64,000 nt of DNA from Tolypeutes matacus (GCA_026826555.1 JAKSZT010054334.1:36273427-36337426); one strand, 5' to 3'. Positions 35,974-48,070 are shown, counted from the first letter of the stretch. A program made the numbers and translations. The notes: generated from the sequence alone by a model not told the origin.

Positions 35974-37635
35974 ATATAAGTATATTGCCTTGGATGGTAT
36001 TCACATACCGAGTATTTGTAATTGAAATAATATCCCTCAAATTATAACTTTTCAGTAATTTCCTTGAGATCCGTTAAATTTCTTATCAGTAATTTGACAT
36101 AGAAGATTTAATGGCCTAGTATGGTTTGTGGAGGATGACTATTTCTCAAACCCTGCATATATAGCACAACTTAACTTTGTAAAAAGTCCAATACCTTTTA
36201 TTGCTGAACTGCCTGTCATTCGCGTCACTGGCCTGAGCTAAAAAAAAAAAAAAACAATTTTGTCCTTCACAGATTTGTTTCGGCTGTCTGATTTACTTAG
36301 ACCACGAAAACCTCACAACAATGTAGCATTTGACTAAGGAAACAACTTGTTCATTTTTATTCCTGCTTTGGGGAATTGCTTTGTTTTCTTATATTGGCAG
36401 GAAAGGCAAAGGCTGACAAGAGGATATTGAGTCAAAATCAAGTCAGCCAGTTTATGTCGTTAGCTCATATGCCAAGCAGCATCATCATATTTTGCCTGTG
36501 AACAAATCACTTTTCTTAACTTTACTTTAATAAATCACTTTAATAATTTATCAACCTTCTCCTCCTCATCATCACTGTACCACTGCAGAGATCCCACTGC
36601 AATAAGCCTGCAATTTAATTTTACACTTTTAAAATTTTGTTTCTAAATGATTAACCATAATAAATATAATTAAGGTCATGATATAATACCTCAAAGAATT
36701 TGTGCAGTGGCTACTTTTAATAAGGTTTATATCATCTAGCATCTATAATAATTTGTTTTTCATATAGGCTTTACATTTTTCATATATATTTATATATAAA
36801 ATTGTTGAAGATAAAATGAAACATATTTTTGAGTGATATTTCACAAGACTCATACAGATACTTTTATTGTCTTGCTGATTTACCTGAATTGATTTTTGCC
36901 ATGTGTTTTTAACAGGAGAAAGACATGTGAAAGTGTAGGTACATTAATTTTTAAGATGGGACAGCTTATTTTTCTTTCATATGTCAACAAATTCTTAAAG
37001 CAGAAAGAGTTACAATTGGCATAATAATTTACAAAACTTGGTAAACATTATATTAATCTGTTGGCATTGAACCAAATTGAATCTAAACCTCTAGCCAGGG
37101 TGATAATGCCTTTGAGATTATGTGATTTCTTTAGCATGTAGTGGTTCTCATCTATGTAACGAACAGTGATGTTCTAACTTTGTTTAATCTGTCTGCTAAA
37201 TCAATGCTAGTGATTCATTTGTTCTGAGTCTAGCCCATTCTTTTTACCATGCCACATTTTGATGAAACACATACATCACAAGGATCATTTTTAATGTGAC
37301 TGAAATATTTATGAAAATTATAGTTGCTGGTGTTAGTCAACCGAGATTACAACTGTTTTGTACAGAAATTCAAAGACACATATTGTACTAGAGAATTCTT
37401 CATTGACCAAATGCCATTTCAGTGGCTTTACTTTTATTACCAGGAATTATTAATCAGTTAAATGGTTATAATGGAAAACTTGGTGCACTTATATGTATTT
37501 TTGGATTTATTTTTTTATAGATGAACAACAAAGTATATAGCACAATTTCTTCAAAAAGGTTAAATTATTTAGCTATGCTTTTAGTAATTCCTCACCAGAA
37601 ATACCTATGTTTTGATGGTGCTTTACTGATGAGAG
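35974..37635. other. No recognisable feature
   Basis: About 1.7 kb without a named repeat or gene. An A run of 14-15 lies at 36241-36254. Confidence 0.5.
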
Positions 37636-37639
37636 CTTT

Positions 37640-38299
37640 CAACAGAATTTTAGTTATCTGGACAGACAGACAGACAGATAGATAGATATTTGAAGAAACA
37701 ATGGACAAAAATATTCTAAATTTGATGGAAATGGTACCTCAGAATTTCAGATTAATAAAACCCAAACAAAAGAATGTGTGAGGTACATATAAAGTACGTA
37801 TACTAAGCACATAATAACAGAAGACTTAAAAGCAGTGATCAATAAAAAATCCTAAGAACAGCTAAAGAGGAAAAAAAAACATTATATACAGAAAACAAAG
37901 ATAGGAATAACGGCTTATTTCTTATTTGAACCAAATCCACACACAAGAGAGTGCATGAACTTATCTGAAGTACTCAAATAAAGAAAATATCTATCTAAAA
38001 TTCTGTAGCAGTGAAAAAAATTTTTTTAAATTATACAAAATCTGAAAGAACTTATCGCCAGCAAACCTGAAATACAAATACAAGAAATGAAGTTTTTTAG
38101 ATTAAAGTAAAATGTTACCAGATGCATATCTTAATCTACACTAAAGAATGAAAATCACCAGAAATGTTGAATATGTGGTGATAAGACATTTTTCCTCTTT
38201 TTAAAAATCTTTTAAAGAGGCAATTGATTGATTAAAGCAAACATAATGAAAAGTAATGTATTGCATGTTGATAACATATGCATAAGTAAAAATATATGG
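37640..38299 (+). repeat. Old L1 fragment (ORF1 end/spacer), sense, left part
   Basis: Phrases follow the L1M/HAL1 ORF1 3' end: 'aagcagtgatcaataaaaaatcctaagaacagctaaagagg', 'gaacaaagataggaataacggcttatttcttatttgaacc', 'tgaaagaacttatcgccagcaaacctgaaatac', 'aatgttaccagatgcatatcttaatctacactaaagaatg'. It is interrupted by a younger L1 3' end and resumes at 39106. A (gaca)n(gata)n microsatellite lies at 37661-37686. Confidence 0.65.
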
Positions 38300-39105
38300 A
38301 AATGGGTAGAGTTGATGGTAACATATTATAGTGACTATAATCAACACTGCTGATTTATAAATCTGGTTGTGGCTGAAAGGGGTAGTCTAGGGGGGTTAAT
38401 GTCAATTGAAAGACAAGTGGAGGATAATCTAGGGACTGTACAATGTAGTGATTTTGGTGGTAGATGACGATTGTGGTTAATAGTACAAATACAAGAATAT
38501 TCCTCTACTACAAGGTGTTAAGAATCTGGTGATAAATGGGGAAAATACAACTATTGTAATGTATAAACTATAGTAAACAGCAATATTGAAATATTTTTGC
38601 ATCAATGGCAAAGAAGGTACTATATCAAAGCTAAGAGTCAACAATGGGAGGTATAAGGGGGTATGGGAACTTTCCTTTTGGACTAATGAAAACATTCTAA
38701 AATGTACTGGAGCGGTGACAGCATAACTCTGTGATGAAACTGAAAGCCACTGAGTGTACAGTTTGGATGGTTTGTATAAGGCAGGGGACCATATAACACA
38801 GTGTATCCCGTGGTGGATGATGGACTGTGGTCAACAGTATAAATAAGAGAACATTCTCTCATGAACTCTAACAAACATACAATACTAGTACATGGTGTTA
38901 ATAATAGGATGGGTTGTGGGAAAAATGCACCAAATATAAGTTGGAGACTATAGATAACAGTAATGGTTTCACTGTGTTACTTCATTTGTAACAAATACTT
39001 CACAATAATGTAAAATGTTGACGGTAGGTGATGTATGGAAATCCTGTATAGTATGCATGATTGTTTGTAAACTCACAACTTCTCTAATAAATTTTAAAAA
39101 AATGT
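38300..39105 (+). mobile_element. Lineage-specific L1 3'UTR, sense, nested in an old L1
   Basis: This 800-bp insert ends 'cacaacttctctaataaattttaaaaaaa', with a polyadenylation signal and A tail. Related sequence occurs in antisense near 58355-58840. Two tandem modules about 354 bp apart are visible: 'gtggttaatagtacaaata' at 38473 and 'gtggtcaacagtataaata' at 38827, each followed by 'ctctac/ctctcatg', 'ggtgttaa' and 'actatag.taacag'. It is truncated at its 5' side and carries no ORF2. Old L1 sequence lies on both sides. Confidence 0.65.
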
Positions 39106-39330
39106 CTGACAAAAATGATTCCAAGTTCAACAGGGTGGGAATGGAAATGTAATGATGTTATTATACTATGCATAATATTATTTGAAGAGAGATTGTGATA
39201 AATTTTAGAGATGTATACAACATACTCTAAAGCCCATACCAAAAAAATGAAAACAGAATTATAATGTCAATAAAAATGAAATTATTATAAAAGCAGTAAC
39301 TCAACAGAAGACAAAGGAACACCAATAATT
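39106..39330 (+). repeat. Old L1 fragment (spacer), sense, right part
   Basis: It resumes 'tgtctgacaaaaatgattccaagttcaacagggtgggaatgg', then 'gaagagagattgtgataaattttagagatgtatac', 'actctaaagccc' and 'acaccaataattaatcccctaacaa', which continues the L1 spacer seen to the left of the nested element. Confidence 0.55.
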
Positions 39331-39930
39331 AATCCCCTAACAATAGAATAATAGAATTTCAGGCAGAATGTGATTTTTAAGAAAATACAATTACTCTCAG
39401 ACTAAACTATTATGGTTCTTTATGCTTTATTTTCTCTCCTATTACATTTCTAAGTGTTTTCTTCATTTTGCTCCTTCTTTATGGCTCTCTTACTTTTTTC
39501 CCTGATGCTTTTTTATAGCATTTTAAAATCAATTTATTTGAAGACACTGGACCTATTTTTCATGAGTTTTTTTATTCCATTTTTGTAAGGGATTATATAA
39601 ATGTCTTCGAATAAACCTGTTCTCACAAAGGAAAGTCCTTGAAGACGTTCATAAATTTAAATACAAAGTAAGGAAAAAACTTTTGGCAGAAAAAGCCAAG
39701 AAGTGAACGCATTCAGGTTGAATGGAACTTTAAGTGTCATAGTGCCAGTTCAAAATTCAATTTACTTTCTTTTTTTAATATTTGGGAAAAAATTACTCAA
39801 TTGTGAGATTGTATATACTTTTACTTTTAAGTCACTATTCTGAATAAAAAGGGATAGTCAATATTTGTCTAGTAGGGGATATTTGGAAAAAAAGATTAGA
39901 AAGAAATTATGCAAAATTTTACATCACTCT
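39331..39930. other. No recognisable feature
   Basis: AT-rich unique-looking sequence. Confidence 0.5.
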
Positions 39931-39934
39931 ATCC

Positions 39935-40010
39935 CTAAAGCCTGGAAAATTTCCTGATACCAAATAGATGCTCAAATAATGTATGTATATTTATTAAATA
40001 AGTGTGGAAG
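39935..40010 (+). repeat. Short L2/MIR 3'-end remnant
   Basis: 'cctggaaaatttcctgataccaaatagatgctcaaataatgtatg' resembles the shared L2/MIR end 'gtgcctggcacatagtaggtgctcaataaatg'. Confidence 0.45.
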
Positions 40011-40018
40011 AAATAATA

Positions 40019-40070
40019 TGATGAAGACAATGATAGTGATGGTGATGATGATTATGATGATGATAATAAT
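40019..40070. repeat. (GAT)n-like simple repeat
   Basis: Runs of gatgat, gatagt and gatgatgatt words. Confidence 0.85.
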
Positions 40071-40074
40071 GTCT

Positions 40075-40528
40075 TTATTAGTTTCCTAGCACTGCCATAA
40101 CAAACATAACCATTAACTTTGTGGCTTAAAACAGCAGAAATATATTATCTCACAGTCCAAGGTTGGAAGCCTGAAATCAAGATCGTATCAGCAAGGCCAT
40201 GCTCTCTCAGAATCCTGTAGGGGACAATCCTTCCTTGCCTTTCTTGTTTCTGGTGACTCAAGGTAAACCTAGGTATTCCTAGGTTTATGGCTGCGTAACT
40301 CCAACCTCTGTCTCCTTCTTCACATGGCCTTTGTATCCCTGTTTCACTCTTCTTCTTCTTACAAGGACATCAGTCATATTGGATTAGGCCCACCTAATTC
40401 ACTGTGAATTCGTCTTAATTTGAATACATCTGAAAAGTCTCGCTCTTCAAATAAGATCACATTCACAAATACCAGGAGTTAGGACATCAATAAATTTCTT
40501 TAGGGTATAAAAATCAATCCTTAACAAA
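40075..40528 (-). repeat. MLT1-type LTR, antisense
   Basis: The left edge is 'ttattagtttcctagcactgccataacaaa', followed by 'tttgtggcttaaaacagcagaaatatattatctcacag'. The middle includes 'ccttccttgcctttcttgtttctggtg', 'cacatggcctttgtatccc' and 'acaaggacatcagtcatattggattaggcccacc'. The right part has 'caaataagatcacattcacaaata.cag.agttaggacatcaa'. This is one of the cleaner MLT1 matches in the window. Confidence 0.8.
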
Positions 40529-40619
40529 GATTATAGCAGCTAAATGCATTAACATTTTACTATATTTAGGTAATGTTATGTATTATATTTTACATATATA
40601 TAATGTATAATATGTATTT

Positions 40620-40810
40620 ATAGTTCATTACATATATTATTTCATTTAGTCCTTACAACAAGCACATGAGGTAAGTGCTAAAATCATTCTCATTTTACAG
40701 GTAGAATAAATGGGCAATAGAGAGTGGTAAGTAACTTTTTTCAGTTTACAAAACCAGTAAGGTGAGGAACTTATCTTTGAACACAGGTTGTCTGCTTTTC
40801 TTATAGCCCT
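40620..40810 (-). repeat. MIR SINE, antisense
   Basis: 'tttcatttagtccttacaacaagcacatgaggtaagtgct', 'attctcattttacaggtagaataaatgggcaatagagagtggtaagtaac' and 'ttgaacacaggttgtctgc' follow antisense MIR from its 3' part to near the tRNA head. Confidence 0.75.
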
Positions 40811-41974
40811 CTCTGATCACAGGAAAGGTGAGATTTTAGCCATTTTAAATATTGGTATGTACAGAAAAATAATTCCCCACCAATTCCAGAAGGCTAAACA
40901 AACAGGCAAACATGTAATCAGAAACTTGACCAATTATTTTACAATTAAATTACAATATAATATTAAAGACTGAAAATAGCGATACTCTTTTTTGAAGGGA
41001 AAAACCTCTAAAACCATAGATCTTAATCTTGGGGGATAGTTTTAGGCATAATCTGGTAATTATGTAGAATGTTCAGGAGTAAAAGTAAGATGAGCCTTAG
41101 ATCTAAGGAATCTATAAAGATAGAGTATAAACAAAAAATGTTAATTTTGAAGGAGTGGACATGGGCTCATCACCAACTATAAAAAATATGTAAGAATACA
41201 GAAACAAAAATTTTAACTGCCCAAAATGACTTCCTTGTAATCTGTAGCTATAAGAAAAAGTGAAATGTGCTTGTTTTGAGCTATCATGCTCTATGAGTGG
41301 AAGTATTATTTTAGGGAGGACAAAAAATCTCTCAAAAATGGTTATATTGAATGAGGCTTTGGACTAAATGTTCTCGATATTTGTATTATATGATAACACC
41401 CAAATCTATAAATTTTTAAAATGTATGCACTAAAAAGTAAGTAGTGTGCACATATATGTCTTGGATTATTTGAAAGAGAACCTGGCACAAAGGAATATGG
41501 GTCTGAAAGGAGTCACACCTTCAAGCAAAGGAGCAGATACAGTAAAATACATATTAAATAAGCACTTTTGACTGACTGCTCATTATTTTTTTCCTTATGA
41601 ATGCATGCCATTATTTAATTTATATTACTTGCAAGTTTTTTATCTTTTCCATTCTTTAATTTATTTACTTATTCATGCAATAATTATATATTGAATGAAT
41701 ACCATAAAATGCTGACTCTCTTAGGGGCTGATATACAAAAAAAAAAAAAAAAAAGAATTGTCGTGTGTTCAAAAAGAACACAGTAACACAAATAATTTAC
41801 TGACAATTATAGTATAAGGTGGAAGTACAGCAATAGAAATATAATCAGGATAGTGTGGCAACAATGAAGTAGAACTCCAAGATGGAAGTATCCCAAGAAA
41901 GGGTGATTTATATTAGTATAAAATTTGTATAATAAAATGTACCAATATTAACTATATACTTGGTGCATTTTTAC
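40811..41974. other. No confident feature
   Basis: AT-rich sequence. A run of about 18 A at 41739-41756 follows a weak L2-like phrase ('attcatgcaataattatatattgaatgaatacc'). Confidence 0.45.
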
Positions 41975-42905
41975 CTATGGATTCTATGCAGCAAAGGATT
42001 AATCTTGCCTAAAGGAAGTTCTGCCCCTTGCCCCCAGCTCTTGGAAAGTAATCTCTAGACCAGGGGTTCTTAACCAGGTTAAGATTTCAGGAGTTTATGG
42101 GCATAAACTGAAAAAAATCACCTTATTACCTTTATTTTCTCTAACCTCTAACTGAAATCTAGCATTTCCTTCACTTATGAATGTATGCAATGAAATATAG
42201 TAGTATTCATTTTATATCACATTACAATTGTTGCATATCTCGAAAAATCACTCATGCTCATTCATTCTTCAAAATTACAGTAGTTGTTGGACCTGATGCT
42301 AGTTGAATGTCATAAAACTATCTGCTGCTACATTCTGAGAAGGGTCTGTGGTTTTCACCTGACTGACAAATTGGGTCCAGGAACAAAAAAATTCAAACCT
42401 CTGCTCTAAACACTTGGAATGTCCTGCCTGATAAGAATATCTTGTTACCTGGGAGCCTTAGGCAATACCAGACAGTCTATGCTAACAATGGATGTATTAT
42501 GAGTGTCTTATGCCATGAAGTATCAATTTGATACCTGGAGGAGCTAAAGATTAACTTCAGCCACACATATGGACAATCATATCTATGCTCCAACCTCCAA
42601 TAAAATTCCTGGACACCAAGGCTTGGGTGATTTCCCTGGTTGGCCATACTTCATGCATGGTAACAAACATAACTGCTGAGAGAAGTAAACACTCTTCATA
42701 CATTTATATTAGGAGAAAACACTGGAAACTCACACCTGACACTCACCTGGATCCTGCCCTATGTGCCTTTTCCTGTTGCTGAGCTTAATCTGTATCCTTT
42801 TGCTGTAATAAAGTATAACTATTGAGTATAACAGCTTTGCTTGAGTTTTGTGACTCCTTCCAGCAAATTATTGAACATAATTATTGGGTGGTTTTAGGGG
42901 ACACC
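41975..42905 (+). repeat. Old LTR, sense, carrying a nested hAT element
   Basis: The left part ends '...gctcttggaaagtaatctctagac'. The right part resumes 'ctctaaacacttggaatgtcctgcctgataagaat', then 'ccaacctccaataaaattcctggacaccaaggcttgggtga', 'ccctggttggccatacttcatgcatg', 'ccttttgctgtaataaagtataact' and 'gaacataattattgggtggttttaggggacacccc'. This is the sense layout of an old mammalian ERVL/ERV1-class LTR, with its AATAAA at about 42806. Exact ends are uncertain. A hAT transposon occupies 42061-42403. The 65-codon frame at 42585-42782 is not a gene. Confidence 0.65.
42061..42403. mobile_element. Non-autonomous hAT-like DNA transposon
   Basis: The termini are 'caggggttcttaa' at the left and, as the reverse complement of the right end, 'cagaggtttgaat', which fits hAT/Charlie-type ends (CAGxGGTT). 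It is flanked by 8-bp direct repeats 'ctctagac' (42053-42060) and 'ctctaaac' (42404-42411), 7 of 8 identical. Eight base pairs is the diagnostic hAT duplication length. At 343 bp it carries no transposase. Confidence 0.8.
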
Positions 42906-45104
42906 CCAAATTGAAAATACACCCTTGTAATTACTACGTGAATAAGGATATAGAAAATTCCATCAGCTCAGAAAGTTTCTTCATGCCCCTTTCTAGGCAA
43001 TACTTCTCTCAGAGGTCGCCACTATTCTGATTTTTATGACTATCAATCATTTTGCCTGAATATCAGAACTGAGTTCTAATGGCTAAATATATTCTAGTCA
43101 GGTGAAAGACAAACAGGAAAGGATTTCCAAAAATAAAAATAAATGGCTCACAAAAGTAAGAAACACTGTGATGTGTATAGAGAACTACAAGCCCTTTATA
43201 TGGCCCAGGTGTCAGAGAATCTGAAGGAATATCCAAGGAGAACGGAGAGCAATTGCAGGCTTAGCTGCTGCTTCATATCAACAGGGTGGTCAGCAGATTA
43301 GCAACAATGTGTGTGAACTACAAAATGGCTGCTGCTTCCTTTCTGCCCTCCTAATCTCCCAAGAATCTTACTTGTGGCCTACCCTGGCTGTAAATATACA
43401 GAAAGTGAATTCTGGGAAATATAGTTTAGCCTAGCCAATAAGACACATTACAAAGCCATAGAATGTTTTTTTCTTGATTCTCTTATCACCCATACCCCCA
43501 AATTCCACTCATATAGGGCAGCAACGTCCATAGTAGACTTATTTTAAATGTTTTGGAAAATAGCAAATAATCTTAAAAAGCCCTTCAGCCCTTTAGGCAA
43601 ATTAGATTCTTCATTACCTCTCTCTGAACAGGCAAGCATATAGACATTCATGCACATGCATAAACAAAATCCTTCCACCACCAAATAAACACTTTTTCTT
43701 TATCTTCTTTTTTTGCATGTTATAGCTATATCCATATTAAAGAGTTAAGCATTACTTTTTTGCAGCAAACATAAATAATTTTAAAAACTAAATCTTTTCA
43801 CTATCACTGTAAAAAGAAATTTTCTTCTCCTATAGATTCTTAATACATCCAAGAAGTTATTAGGCAAGGTTGTCCAAGGAAAGGCTTTGTCAGATAACCC
43901 AAAAAATAATCGTTAGGTAACAAAATTAAAAAAAATGAAATACAGGAGCTAGAATGTATTTTGACAGACTAAATAGCCTTTATTCTTTGCCTTGAAATAT
44001 TTTTATTACTTACAACTTTCCTTAGGGAAAATGTGTCCTTCTTGCATATTCCTATTTAAATGCCTTGTAAAATGGTTATGATACTTGATATAGATGGCTT
44101 TGACTACTTTAAACTTGCACAGATAGAACTGTGGTATTATCAATCAAAGATCTGCCAAATGTTCTCACATAGCACGCTGTAACGTCCTAGTATCATCTAT
44201 TATTTTTATTTAAATATTTTATACCTTGACATAAATCCAATAGTGCTCACATGGTGTGATGATGTTTTGGGTTTTCAAGGTTATTTGCAGTAGTTGATAA
44301 ATGCAATCAAGATTGCAATTCTGTATCTGGTGGTCTGTTAATGTGTAAAATTATACTTTAATTACAATCTTGATACTACTGCTGGTATTTGCTATGCATA
44401 ATGATGACTTTTCTGTTTTTTTCATTTTTGGATTTATTGTGAAACAGTAACTTTGAAATTTGAGGCATAAAATTTAGTAGTTATAAACCAGGATATTTCA
44501 ATGATCTAGGACAATATTTAAGATTAATGAAGTGGTAGGCATATATTTATATATTGATATGTAGCTAGATGGATATAGATATATATCATACATGTATATA
44601 TGTTATAGTATTAACAAAATTTGAATGGTGACTTACATATAAAACAATATTTAAATCATATAAATTAAAACTTGGTTTGATATTTGTATAAATTTTTTTT
44701 TCAAGGAAATCTAGATTTCCTATTATGAAATCAAAATTCAAGTTTCTTTCTTCAATTTCTTTCTTTCAAAATTCTTTGATAACTCTTTGAATGGATACAT
44801 TTACACTGTGGAGTCTTTTTGTGAGACTCTGGGGGAAAAAAAAAAGGAGGAGGAAGCAAAACATCTCTAAGACCAATTACAGATTCAGGAAATCTTGGCA
44901 CTCAGAGCAGATAATAAAATTCTGGAAATATTTTTCACATTTCCAGAACTGTCTGACAGCTAAACATACTTTTCATGATAACTGTTACAAATATAACTAT
45001 TGAGTTGATTTTTCAAACTCATCAGCTTTCCTCCCTATAACTCCAAATTCACAAATCTAAAAATGAAAAAAAAAAAAACACAAAAAACAATATTCTTTTA
45101 TAAG
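42906..45104. other. No gene; part may be an unrecognised old repeat
   Basis: The stretch 43130-43480 ('caaaatggctgctgcttcctttctgccctcc', 'gaattctgggaaatatagttt', 'gacacattacaaagcca') has the texture of a dispersed repeat I have seen but cannot name. The rest is AT-rich with no recognisable gene. Frame 44791-45003 is unremarkable. Confidence 0.45.
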
Positions 45105-45410
45105 AGTTCAACATCCCCATATACCTATCAGAAAAACATTAAATTTAGTACATTCCTGCTGTTGTGAACCCATTGTAAGTAGGACCTTTTGATGAGGTTA
45201 CTCCAGTTAAGCTGTGAGCCACCTCAGTCAGGATGGGTGTTCAATCCTATTACTGGAATCCTGAATAAGAGACACAGTGAAAAAAGTCATGGAAGGCAAG
45301 AAGCTGAACCAGGGAAGAAAAGGGAGAGGCCAGGAGACGCTGCCATGTGCCTTGCCATGTGACAACCTACGGACCACAGGATCACCAGTAGCCAGCCCCA
45401 GATTATTCCT
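45105..45410 (+). repeat. LTR fragment, sense, inverted partner of 45934-46395
   Basis: It reads 'gtaagtaggaccttttgatgaggttactccagttaagctgtgagccacctcagtcaggatgggt', 'gaagctgaaccagggaag', 'gccatgtgccttgccatgtgacaacct' and 'agccagccccaga'. The reverse complement of 46085-46370 has the same phrases in the same order. It is cut off at its right end, where antisense MaLR-like internal sequence begins. Confidence 0.75.
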
Positions 45411-45414
45411 GGAT

Positions 45415-45933
45415 ATCTGTCTTTCCAATCCTGACTTCCACGGAAATTGCTGACTGCTTCCATGTTCAGATTATTCCTCTCACGGAGTACTACTCTCTGG
45501 TGACCTGCTTTCAGAAACTCAATTTTCAGAAGAAATTTTCCAAACCCTCAATTTCTGGTTTCTTCATGCCCAGAATTTACTTCTCAGCTTACCCCTTTCC
45601 TCTCACGTTTTACTAAAACCTGCAAGGAGAAACCAGGCTGCACTTTCCACATTTAGCTTCCCAATCTCCTCAACTAAATACCCAAGATAATCTCTTTCTA
45701 GTTTTGCCTCCCAATCAATATCAGAACTCAATTTTACCAAGTTACCTGCCACTTCCAAACATCATCAGAAATATCTTTAGCATCTATATTTCTACCAGTA
45801 ATGTCTTCAAAGCAATCTAGGCTTTTTCTTACCTCATGATGCTTCTACTCTCTATCCATTATTAAATTCCAAAGCCATTTCCACATTTTTGGTATTTGCA
45901 ATAGTTGTACCCCACTCTCATGGTATCAAATTC
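45415..45933 (-). mobile_element. MaLR-like internal region, antisense
   Basis: 'gggaaaccctcaatttctggtttc'-type text, 'ctgcaaggagaaaccaggctgcac', 'cctcaactaaatacccaagataatctctttctag', 'ctccatccattattaaattccaaagccatttccacatttttggtatttgcaa' and 'ctctcatggtatcaaattctg' follow the same antisense MaLR internal layout as 3480-3956. It is joined to the LTR at 45934 as expected for one element. The other end is truncated. Confidence 0.65.
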
Positions 45934-46395
45934 TGTTTTAGTTTCCTGGGCTGCTCGAGCAAACACCAATGCAATGTTTCATCCTAAACAATGGAAATTC
46001 ATTTGCTTATGGATTTGAAGTAGAAGAAAGTTCATATCAAGGTATCATCAAGGTGATGCTTTCTCACCAAAGACTGTGGCATTCTGGGACTGACTGCTGA
46101 TGGTCCTGGGGTTCTAAGCTTGTCACAGGGCAAGGCACGTGGCAGTGTTCCCTGGTCTCTCCACTCTCTTCCGGGTTCAGCTTCTTCCCTCTGTGGCTTT
46201 CTCTCTCTCTGAGTTTCATTCTCTTATAAAGTCCTCCAACAACAGCACTAAGACCCATCCTGATTGAGGTGGGACACACCTTAACTGAAGTAACCTCATC
46301 AAAAGATCCTATTTACTATGAGTCCTACATTCAGGAATAGATTAAATTTAAGAATTTTTTTTTTCCTGTGGGAGATACACCTTCAAACCACTACA
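45934..46395 (-). repeat. MaLR-like LTR, antisense
   Basis: It starts 'tgttttagtttcctgggctg' and ends '...aaaccactaca', keeping the TG...CA edges. It contains 'acaatggaaattcatttgcttatgg', 'ctctgagtttcattctcttataaag' and 'gacccatcctgattgaggtgggacacaccttaactgaag'. It directly follows its internal region, so this is half of a MaLR-type element. The 71-codon frame at 46064-46279 is inside it. Confidence 0.8.
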
Positions 46396-48070
46396 ATGTA
46401 TGATCAACAGTTCTTTCTACCAGTCTCAGACAATTATGATTTGGTTTGCTGTTATGTTCTCTTGTGGCACAGTTTTTTGCTATTTGAAACTGCCACTTGG
46501 CTTCATAGACTACACAAGGGCTTTATTCCAACCAAGAATGGTATTGCTTACCAAATTGGATTTCAGCTTCCCTCTTGGTGAAGAACAAGAGTAACATGTT
46601 CTGCCCAGTGCACATCTTGAAACAGTGTCTTAAAGACAAGTAATTTTCCCTTGAGATTTTTTTTTATTTTTATCTATGTATCAAACAATTGATCTATCAA
46701 TCTATAGATCCAGCAATCTATCATCTAACAACATCATCTATCTATACATGCTGAAGACTTCAGTGAATACTTAAGTAGTTATAAATTGACCGCTCTAGTT
46801 CAGCTATAAACCAATGCTCCATTCATTAACAATGAAAATGACTTTTCAAATCTTGGTATACATGCTATTAGAATACATTATTAATTGATGTAAATTTCAA
46901 CGGTATTATTGACTTGTAAAAGAATTCCTTCGTTAGAAGATCATATACAAATATCAAGCCTAGTTAGTAAGGATGAATAGTTCATAAATTAACAATTGTC
47001 ACTGCATCAAACTATATAATGTATTTTTATTGCATTAGAAAATCTTGGCTTGTTGGTTTAAGTCATTAAACATGTACACACTTAACCTGCTCAGCACTAA
47101 AATCCATGATTCTTTGGCAGTCCCTCAACGTACTACTGCACGATGCTTAATATATTATTCTCGTAAATTGGAATATAATTCAGTAATATAAATTACTTAT
47201 CTAAAATTGATCGCACTCTGAAAGCTAACAAATTAGGCACCTCATTTAAATGAGTTACCACCTAATATGTCAGAAGATTTCATTCATTTTCATGGTCTAA
47301 TTACATTAATCAGTTGCATCTGATAATTTTTAAAGTAGGCTTGCTATAAATCATAAATATATAGAGAACAAAATTACATCAATCAAATTATAGAGAGACC
47401 TAGTTTTATGAACTGGTGTGCCAGAATTATGTCATAGCTGTTTTCCTTGATACATAATTATAATCCATTTTAAGTTGCCCATTTACACTTATTTCTAAAG
47501 TCTTCTGTTTGGTAAAAAGAGAGGAGTGCTCTTAATAATACTATCTGGACAAGACTTGGCACCTGTCCTGCGTTTTAGATTTTAATCATCACAGCAGACC
47601 AATAATTTAGTTTGGAAAATATCTTTAGCATGGGACAAATTACATGATATGAAAAAAATATCCCTTGAAACTTTTAAATTCCTTTGTCAGCCTCCATTTG
47701 AGAACATCCTCTTATTTCACTGGAAATTTCTCCTTTTGCATTGATAATGCTTTTTATGTCAATCATAGCTGCACTTGTCTAATGTTTTGTTGTAGAAAGT
47801 CCTGAAGTAGAAGGCTGCTAAGATGAATGCCAGCAGTCCTCCAAATAATATTTCTGAATGAATCAGTTGGACTTATCTTGGAAACGTTTTCTCTCCTCAT
47901 GATTCTCAACAAATTTTGCTATTCTTTTTCCTTTTGGTTTCCTCTTTTCATCAATTATTTTCTTTTTCTTTCTCAATAGCTAGTTTCTAACATCCTAGTC
48001 TGGTAACTTTCTCAGATCTCAGTGCTCAGCAAACTGTCTAGATATAAGTGGTCAAAAAATATGTTGATTT
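46396..48070. other. No gene; AT-rich, possible regulatory sequence
   Basis: There is no repeat apart from an (atct) cluster at 46680-46745. The stretch 47225-47345 contains the 14-bp palindrome 'ctcatttaaatgag' (near 47241-47254) and several TAAT cores, as in some conserved enhancers, but there is no direct evidence of function. Confidence 0.45.

Noticed and set aside
43405..43425. ZNF143-like 'ctgggaaatatagtt' promoter motif
   Set aside because: It is a single diverged match in sequence that looks like an old dispersed repeat, with no CpG island or transcript start evidence.
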